Assembly: GCA_027490195.1 (NCBI GenBank)
Contig: JAIXYN010000085.1
Span: forward strand, 62,001-126,000
Direction: 5' to 3'
Length of the DNA: 64,000 nt
Source of the DNA: Verrucomicrobiaceae bacterium
Lineage (GTDB): Bacteria > Verrucomicrobiota > Verrucomicrobiia > Verrucomicrobiales > Verrucomicrobiaceae
Below are positions 58,073 through 64,000 of the stretch, piece by piece. The notes under the pieces are model-generated. The model worked only from the letters and a program-made list of their open reading frames with translations, searched no databases and was not told the origin of the DNA. Every line of letters starts with the position of its first letter. The stretch's first letter is position 1. Both the position numbers and the translations under genes were made by a program.

Positions 58073-59362
58073 TCACCGCTCAACGCAAGGCAGCATCATC
58101 GCATCCCGCATGCCGTGGAGGATTTTTTTGTCCGCCGGGCATACCGTGGCCAGCACCCCACCGAGCGCCGGGTCATTGTCCGCGTCCGAAGTGGCAAAAT
58201 AATATGGGCACAGCCGCACCCGGCTCTGCATTGCCCGAGTGGCCTGCTTGTCTTCATCCCAAGCGGGATGCGTGACCACCTTGGCACGATGAAACTCCTG
58301 AAGCACGAACGGATTTGTCGGAAAACTCGCCAGGGCTTCGTCAATCGCCGCGCCCCACTGCTCCTGCGACAAATCATGACCAATGAACACGCCCCGCGAA
58401 CCCCAGCCACGCTCGGAAAACCCACTGATCTTCAGTACCAGTTGCCGCTGCTTGCCACCAAAGGCCTTCATCTCATGCCAGCTCTGAATGTCGAGCTTCG
58501 GCCACACGGCAAAGGGTGGCAGCGGCACAGGATCGACGACCCAGCCCATCGGGATGCATTGCTGCAAGAGCGCCAGATGCTCAGCACTCAGTGCCGAGCT
58601 CCAAAAATCTGCCAGTGTGGGCGACCAAAACAGCGCGAGCCATAGCTTCTCTTCGAGGAAGGCCTTGATCGGCGGCGTGAAGCTGAGCTCACCACGCTCC
58701 GCCATGCGCAGCATCACATCGGCGTTCTCCACGTTGGCGATATCAAAAAGTTCGAAAAAGCGGTAAATCGACGCGCCGTTGAGCTCGTAGGGCTGCACCT
58801 CCCACGGTCGCACAACGCGGCGACCCAGTTTCTCCGCCAGCCAACTCATCTCTGGAAGGTAGTCGCCCGATTCACGCGAGACGAGGATGTCCTCGCTCGG
58901 AAACGCGGCGGCAAATGAATCAATCATTCCAGATACTCCGCCGATCACGCTTTGATTCAGCGCGGCGTAGGTCTCATTGAGCCATGCTGTCAAACCAATG
59001 CCGCCGGGAAGCGAATCCAGTTCCGAGATGGTCACCCCGGTTTCCGTCAGCACCAAGTCCGGCCGCAGCACACGCGGCAAATCTTCATGCCAGCGCGGAT
59101 TGCGCCCCAAATCGGTAACCCGCTGCGGCTTGCCCTGATCCAGCAGCTTTGCCACCCAAGAACGCGCCTCGTCGAAGTACAAGCGATTGCATGCTCGTTG
59201 GAAGGCACGCAGCGCTGGTCCCAGATTGCGGATCAACGTCACCGTTGCCGTATCCAAGGCGAACGCTTCTGGAGAAAGGACCCATTCCTTCTCCGCAAAA
59301 AAGCCCTGCTCCGGGAAGGAAGCGCGGATTTGGGAGATCGATTCAGCGGCAGTTACTGGCAT
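58073..59362 (-). CDS. ATP-grasp-like protein of unknown function
   Basis: The 429-residue cytoplasmic protein contains LPRVLRPDLVLTETGVTISELDSLPGGIGLTAWL, a Glu/Asp segment resembling the metal and substrate part of glutathionylspermidine synthase-type ATP-grasp enzymes. Later QLVLKISGFSERGWGSRGVFIGHD is a possible Gly-rich ATP loop, and FVLQEFHRAKVVTHPA precedes RLCPYYF. The assignment is by pattern only. It lies between the alpha-2-macroglobulin and the esterase-like gene on the same strand. Substrate unknown. Confidence 0.6.
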   Translation of the reverse strand: MPVTAAESISQIRASFPEQGFFAEKEWVLSPEAFALDTATVTLIRNLGPALRAFQRACNRLYFDEARSWVAKLLDQGKPQRVTDLGRNPRWHEDLPRVLRPDLVLTETGVTISELDSLPGGIGLTAWLNETYAALNQSVIGGVSGMIDSFAAAFPSEDILVSRESGDYLPEMSWLAEKLGRRVVRPWEVQPYELNGASIYRFFELFDIANVENADVMLRMAERGELSFTPPIKAFLEEKLWLALFWSPTLADFWSSALSAEHLALLQQCIPMGWVVDPVPLPPFAVWPKLDIQSWHEMKAFGGKQRQLVLKISGFSERGWGSRGVFIGHDLSQEQWGAAIDEALASFPTNPFVLQEFHRAKVVTHPAWDEDKQATRAMQSRVRLCPYYFATSDADNDPALGGVLATVCPADKKILHGMRDAMMLPCVER

Positions 59363-59395
59363 TGAAAACGATTACGACGGACAAATGCATCTGTC

Positions 59396-62300
59396 TCACT
59401 TCACTTCTGCCACCTTTGTATTTCCCGAAGGCAGCGTGCGAATGCGTTGTGTCGGGCTTAGACCGTATTTGTCGGGCTGATACATGGCTTCGATGCGGGC
59501 AGGCGGAGCGGTGGTGTCGCCCTCGGCGATGACGCGGGCGAGGTACTGAAGGCTGAACTTGCCTTTGGCTGGAGCGAAGTCGGTGAAGAACAGGGCGCGA
59601 TCCGTGCGGATTTCGCGATGGTCGCAGAACCAAGCCTGGGTGCCATCGGGCAGTTGGTCACCCTCGCGTTCACTCTGGGTTCCGAACTCAGGATTGATGG
59701 CTTCAAAGACGGCAGGGAGCGCATCGTCGATAGCGAGGTAGCGATCACCACCGCCGATGTCAATTTTCAGCGTGACGACAACCATGTCTCCAACACGGAG
59801 GTCATCGGTTCCAGAGGTGGAGCCGTCCATGTTCAATTCTTCGTAGCTGCGCTCGATGGCGTAGCCTTTATTCTCACCGGCAAAAGCGCGCTGCGGCGGG
59901 AAGCTGCGGGCTTCGATGCGGCCATAAATCTCGCGACCTGCGGGAAGTTCGACGCTGAGCGGCTTGGCACTCAGCGCCTGATTGAGCGCGAAGTTCACAT
60001 GGGTGCTGGAGAAGCCGGCGGGGAGATTGAGCGGCAGGGCCTGGGTGTCCCAATGACCCGTCGCGGCAAGAGGTTCGCCCACTTTCTTCAAGCTGCGTTC
60101 ATAGGCGGCCAGAGCGGTCAGCGTCCATGCATTGGTGAATGTGTTGCCCCATTCACCACGGCCATTGCGGGATTGCAGGATCGACACGGCGAGAGACTCC
60201 GCGTCTTCAGTGAGTCCAAGATGCGTGTAGCAGATCAAACGCAGCGCTTTGTTCGCGCCGTTTCCGGCCCAGTGGCTCCAAACGACCGGGCGTGGAGTTG
60301 GTGCGGGGACCGCTGCGGCCTTGGCCTTGGTTTCCGTTTTGGATTTGGCGTCAGTTTTGGACTTCGCACTGGCGACTTTGGCCTTGCTGTCGCTCTTGGC
60401 CTTGCTGTCGGGCTTCGCAGGAGCGGGGCGCTCGACAGGCTTCCAGCCGAGAGTGTCCTTGATCTGCTGCTCGGGTGCATTGCTCAGGCACATGGAGAGC
60501 GCGAGGTAGAGCTTGGCGACTTCAGGCAGGTGTTCACGTCTTCCGAAAAGCAGGTTCTGATAGGCAGGCTCGGGTTTCCCTGCCTTCGCTAGGGTGTAGA
60601 GCGCCAGAGCCGAATCAGTGATGTTATAGAGATCTTTTTCCTCATCGAGGCCACGAAGTTTTTTCGAGAGGAACTCGACGAGCTTGTTGATCGCGGAAGC
60701 AGGCACGTCCGCACCCTGATCGCGCGCGCGCAGCAGCAGCATGCCCCCGTAAGCGCTGCCCCAGAAGCTTGACTCGGTGCCGCCGGGCCAGTAGGCGAGG
60801 CCACCTTCATCTGTGGTCATCTGCAGTAGTTTGTCCACTCCAGCCTGAACCACCTGCTTGGCCTTGCCGCCGCCGATTAGCTCTGGGAACAGCGGCTCGT
60901 ATTTGCCGAGAGCAAGCCACGGCATCGTCGCAGAGGTCGTCTGTTCGACGCAACCATACGGATATTGAAGCACGTATTCGAGCGCATCCCGAGCCTCATA
61001 GAGACGGCTGTTGCTGATGCCGAGCGAAAGCGATCCATCGCCTTCGAGCAGCGCAGGGTTCACGTCCTTGATGAGGTTCTCGTTCGGCTCATCGGCCTTG
61101 AGACGCGTGTAGCTCACATGGCGCAGTTCAGGCACGGGATGATTCACTTCAAAAGACGATTCCGTACCATCACTGGCTGCCACCGGCCAGTTCACGCCGC
61201 GTGCGGTCCATTTCCATTTCGCAGTGCCCAGTTGCACAAACTGCACCGGGAATGCCGTGGCGGCGGTTTCACCAGCTTTGATTTGCAGGATGACCTTCTG
61301 CTGCTTGGCGGTGCCAACAGCGTCGGCCTTCAGCGAGGCAGGAATAAAATCTCGCTTCTCCTGAATGAAGTCCGCCGTGGCATCGAGCTCGAGCGTGACC
61401 TCCACAGCACCAGCGCTTGGCGTCGTGTTGTGAACAACGGCTTTGACGAGGAATTCATCGCCCAGGCGGGCGAAACGCGGCACGGCGGGCTCGATCATGA
61501 GCGGCTTGTTGATTTTGAAGGCAGATTCACCGCTGCCAAATAGATCCACGCCATGCGCGGCGACGGCCATGATGCGATAGCGCGTAAGATTGTCCGGCGC
61601 GGTGACGCTGGCCGTCAGCCTGCCCTGCGCATCCGTGGTACCTGAGGCAAGCCACAGCGGTGTGACGATGAAATTTTTACGAATGTTCGCGTTCGGCCCG
61701 TTGCCGTCCCCATCGCCACCACCGACGACGAAGCCCTTGTTGCCACGATCACGAGCGGCAGTTTCTTCAGACAGCAGATTGTCAAAGGAGGTGAAACTGT
61801 CGATGGCGAGCGGCAGCTCAGCGTGGAAATACGCGGAAGGGTCCGGCGTCTCGGACTTCATAAGGCTGAGGACGCCTTCATCAACGGCATAGAGCGTCAC
61901 GTCAGCACCTGATACAGCGGCGCCTTTGGCATCGGTGATCGTCGTGGTGATTTTCACCTCTTCCGTAGGACGCACCTCGTCATGATCCGGCTTCACCGCG
62001 AGCTTCAATTCTTTCGCATCCGACTCCACAGTCAGTGCGCAGTAACCGACGCGATACTCAGGCATCTTGTGCTGCTTGGTACTGGCGGCAGAACCACGAA
62101 TGACGATAACTGAAACAAAGACATTGGGGAACTCGTCTTCACCGAGCGGCACTCGGATGATCGGATTTTCGAGCGTGAGTTCCGTCACAAACTGGCGATG
62201 CATTTTGTTGCGCTCCACCGTGACGAGCGCGGTGCCTGCGATGGGTGTTTTGACCACGATAACCGCATCTTCACCTGGCTTGAGCGTGGTTTTCTCCGGC

Positions 62301-64000
62301 TGGAGGTTCATGCGGTTGCCATCCTCCATCGCCCAGGGGAATTCGTTGCCGCCGACAGCGTAGAACGGCATGCGAGAGAGTACCTTGGTGCCTTTGGCAT
62401 CCACCGCCTCGGCAGTGACGAAGTAAACGCCGCCGCCTGCGGGAGTGAACGGAATGGTGACCGAGGGAGCCGAGCCCGCAGTGGCGGACTTTAAATCTAA
62501 ACTCTGCTTCAACTCCTCACGCAGGATAACCTGATCCTTGGTTGTCGATCCGCCACCAGCGGTTGCGATTTTAAGCGTGTGGTATTCCTGACGCTCCACT
62601 TTGAGATCAACGTGCACATTGCCTGCAGCCGGAGCGCCTTTGGAATCAATCGCAACGACTTCAAGCTGCAACGCCTTGCCAGCGGTGCCGAAATACTCAG
62701 GACCTTTGAGGCCCAGCAGAAAATTAGCGCCGGGCACTTCAAACTCAGCGGTGGAACTGATGGTCTGCTCGTTGATGTCGGTGACTTCAGCATTCACCCG
62801 CACGCGCTGTGGCAGTGCGGCGCGGTCTGGTGGCGGCTGCGGCATTTCGAGCGTGGCGGTGCCGTCGTCTGCCAAGAAGAGATTGCCATTCACGAACCAC
62901 TCGTTTTCCACATCGTCATTTTCATGACCGGCGTAGTCGCCATCAGCATCACGATCCTGCGCATAATGCGACCACGAAGGTGCTTCGCCGAAATGATAGC
63001 GGCTGTAGGCCTCCGGCGCTGCGTAATCACGCTGCGAGTTCGCGCTCCACTGCACCTTGGCAACAGAGAGTGCCTTGCCCATGTAGTAGTTCGCACTGAG
63101 AGGCAGGTGGATGCGGTCTGGCTGAAACTTGATTGATTTCGTATCGAGTTTTACCTCAAACGTGTTTGGCTTGTAGTCATCAATTCGGAACGTCATGCCG
63201 CCACCGTCATCGCTCTGACTGTTTTGATTGGCTGCCTTGAGATTGATCGAAAGATCATACCAGCCCGCAGGGCCGGTTGGCAGCACGACATCATCAGCCC
63301 AGGCACCATTCGCAGTGAATGTAACCGGCTTGTCGATCACGATGCGGTAACGCGGATCGCGGATCACGAGACGCCCCTGCGCGGGTGCTTGATCGAGGCT
63401 CAAGTCATCACCAATAAGCAGGCGGGTGTGTGCCTTGAAATGCGCCGTTTCACCAGGCTTGTAGAGCGGGCGGTCAGAAAAAACAAACGTGCGCCGCTGC
63501 GGCTGCCAGACGTTTTCATAGGCCTGCGAGATGTCGTAGGGAATGGCAATGCCGCTATCGCTGCACTCAATAACGGCACAGTCGCCGTTCTTTTCAGCGA
63601 GCACGAACGCAGGCGTGACTCCCGGTGCGGTGGCGATGCCGCTGGCGTCGGTGTCGCCGTATCCGATGAGTTTCAAATCGGTATCGACGAGCGTGAGCCG
63701 CACTCCAGAAACAGGCTTGCCGGTTTCCAGCGAAGTCACGAAAACCATTGTTTCACGGCCATTGCTTTTCTGCATGATGCCCAGATCGGTAAACTGCACC
63801 AGGGTCTGAGTGATGACGCTTTTCTGTGTGAGTCCTGCGGCGGCAGTACCTTCGAGTTCGATGAACAGCGGGGCAGCAGGGAAATCACCAAGCACTTCAC
63901 GCCAGTTCAGTTTCAGGATCTCGCTGTGGTCGAGCGGCTTCGTCACCGGAAAGCTGCGGTCAAACACCTGGGTGCCAGGGTAGGCATCAATGGACTGCAT
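59396..64000 (-). CDS. Alpha-2-macroglobulin family protein, N-terminus outside window
   Basis: The frame is open to the right edge and ends at 59396. 1534 residues are visible, and the apparent Met at the edge may be internal. The MG2-like FVFSDRPLYKPGETAHFKA is at about residues 172-190. The mid-region has the LTRYRIMAVAAHGVDLFGSG strand pattern, and the intact thioester site YPYGCVEQTTS is near residue 1014. The C-terminal receptor-like domain has SYEELNMDGSTSGTDDLRVGD. Bacterial A2Ms trap proteases in the periplasm. The TED part has a Lys/Ala-rich insertion (about 60289-60440). The partner PBP1C-like gene is not visible here. Confidence 0.95.
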   Translation of the reverse strand: MQSIDAYPGTQVFDRSFPVTKPLDHSEILKLNWREVLGDFPAAPLFIELEGTAAAGLTQKSVITQTLVQFTDLGIMQKSNGRETMVFVTSLETGKPVSGVRLTLVDTDLKLIGYGDTDASGIATAPGVTPAFVLAEKNGDCAVIECSDSGIAIPYDISQAYENVWQPQRRTFVFSDRPLYKPGETAHFKAHTRLLIGDDLSLDQAPAQGRLVIRDPRYRIVIDKPVTFTANGAWADDVVLPTGPAGWYDLSINLKAANQNSQSDDGGGMTFRIDDYKPNTFEVKLDTKSIKFQPDRIHLPLSANYYMGKALSVAKVQWSANSQRDYAAPEAYSRYHFGEAPSWSHYAQDRDADGDYAGHENDDVENEWFVNGNLFLADDGTATLEMPQPPPDRAALPQRVRVNAEVTDINEQTISSTAEFEVPGANFLLGLKGPEYFGTAGKALQLEVVAIDSKGAPAAGNVHVDLKVERQEYHTLKIATAGGGSTTKDQVILREELKQSLDLKSATAGSAPSVTIPFTPAGGGVYFVTAEAVDAKGTKVLSRMPFYAVGGNEFPWAMEDGNRMNLQPEKTTLKPGEDAVIVVKTPIAGTALVTVERNKMHRQFVTELTLENPIIRVPLGEDEFPNVFVSVIVIRGSAASTKQHKMPEYRVGYCALTVESDAKELKLAVKPDHDEVRPTEEVKITTTITDAKGAAVSGADVTLYAVDEGVLSLMKSETPDPSAYFHAELPLAIDSFTSFDNLLSEETAARDRGNKGFVVGGGDGDGNGPNANIRKNFIVTPLWLASGTTDAQGRLTASVTAPDNLTRYRIMAVAAHGVDLFGSGESAFKINKPLMIEPAVPRFARLGDEFLVKAVVHNTTPSAGAVEVTLELDATADFIQEKRDFIPASLKADAVGTAKQQKVILQIKAGETAATAFPVQFVQLGTAKWKWTARGVNWPVAASDGTESSFEVNHPVPELRHVSYTRLKADEPNENLIKDVNPALLEGDGSLSLGISNSRLYEARDALEYVLQYPYGCVEQTTSATMPWLALGKYEPLFPELIGGGKAKQVVQAGVDKLLQMTTDEGGLAYWPGGTESSFWGSAYGGMLLLRARDQGADVPASAINKLVEFLSKKLRGLDEEKDLYNITDSALALYTLAKAGKPEPAYQNLLFGRREHLPEVAKLYLALSMCLSNAPEQQIKDTLGWKPVERPAPAKPDSKAKSDSKAKVASAKSKTDAKSKTETKAKAAAVPAPTPRPVVWSHWAGNGANKALRLICYTHLGLTEDAESLAVSILQSRNGRGEWGNTFTNAWTLTALAAYERSLKKVGEPLAATGHWDTQALPLNLPAGFSSTHVNFALNQALSAKPLSVELPAGREIYGRIEARSFPPQRAFAGENKGYAIERSYEELNMDGSTSGTDDLRVGDMVVVTLKIDIGGGDRYLAIDDALPAVFEAINPEFGTQSEREGDQLPDGTQAWFCDHREIRTDRALFFTDFAPAKGKFSLQYLARVIAEGDTTAPPARIEAMYQPDKYGLSPTQRIRTLPSGNTKVAEVK

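Noticed and set aside
1..64000. CRISPR array, tRNA, rRNA
   Set aside because: I looked for regular spaced repeats and for tRNA-like CCA ends and cloverleaf arms and found none.

Overview
The window is a GC-rich bacterial chromosome segment whose gene content points to a member of the Verrucomicrobiota, probably close to Verrucomicrobium or Prosthecobacter. The pointers are the secreted DUF1549/DUF1553 plus DUF1501 operon with CxxCH and Tat signals, a 3-keto-disaccharide hydrolase (DUF1080) protein, a PEP-CTERM protein, a Tat-exported Gfo/Idh/MocA oxidoreductase, a membrane Ser/Thr kinase, and an EF-hand/redoxin/cytochrome/copper-monooxygenase mosaic protein. The placement is inference from families, with no database search. 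I found no tRNA, rRNA, CRISPR array, complete insertion sequence or phage module. Layout, 1-4.7 kb: a minus-strand block with a candidate toxin-antitoxin or defence unit (a 53-residue protein, an ADP-ribosyltransferase-like protein, an AAA ATPase running off the left edge), then a fused RpiB-GlyA enzyme and a low-molecular-weight phosphatase. 4.8-9.1 kb: a transmembrane Ser/Thr kinase with carbohydrate-binding-like ectodomains, facing a ParA ATPase and its partner. 9.2-14.2 kb: the most unusual region, three tandem copies of a two-gene cassette (small coiled-coil lipoprotein, then membrane-anchored coiled-coil protein with a C-terminal beta-rich motif). The third copy has gained a trypsin-like protease domain. 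A decayed copy of the 3' end of the neighbouring convergent gene lies after copy 2, exactly where the intact gene lies after copy 3, which records a segmental duplication. 14.2-22 kb: the mosaic monooxygenase-like protein, an NHL-type propeller, a DUF1080 protein, a small ribbon-helix-helix operon with matching palindromes, an ECF sigma operon with a CpxP/Spy-like protein, and two small secreted proteins. 22-32 kb: folD, an S10 carboxypeptidase-like protein, the DUF1549/DUF1501 operon with a clear terminator, a PEP-CTERM protein, and xseB-dxs. 32-36 kb: a formylglycine-enzyme-like protein, an astacin-like metallopeptidase interrupted by an in-frame stop, and three small unknown proteins. 36-49.9 kb is mostly housekeeping: pheA, scpB, radC, a polyprenyl diphosphate synthase, an amidase with a LysM lipoprotein, a pseudopilin, tlyA-like, an MFS transporter coupled to a nitrilase-family enzyme, and gmk. 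Two divergent paralogues of an unknown family are interspersed there. 49.9-64 kb: Gfo/Idh/MocA, a membrane-fusion protein, two alpha/beta hydrolases, a large multi-PAS NarL-type histidine kinase with a recent internal PAS duplication, an ATP-grasp-like protein, and an alpha-2-macroglobulin running off the right edge. Biosynthetic and cell-wall genes (glyA, folD, pheA, dxs, prenyl synthase, amidase) sit among surface and secreted proteins. The accessory modules are the left-edge unit, the triplicated cassette, the ribbon-helix-helix pair and the metallopeptidase cluster.
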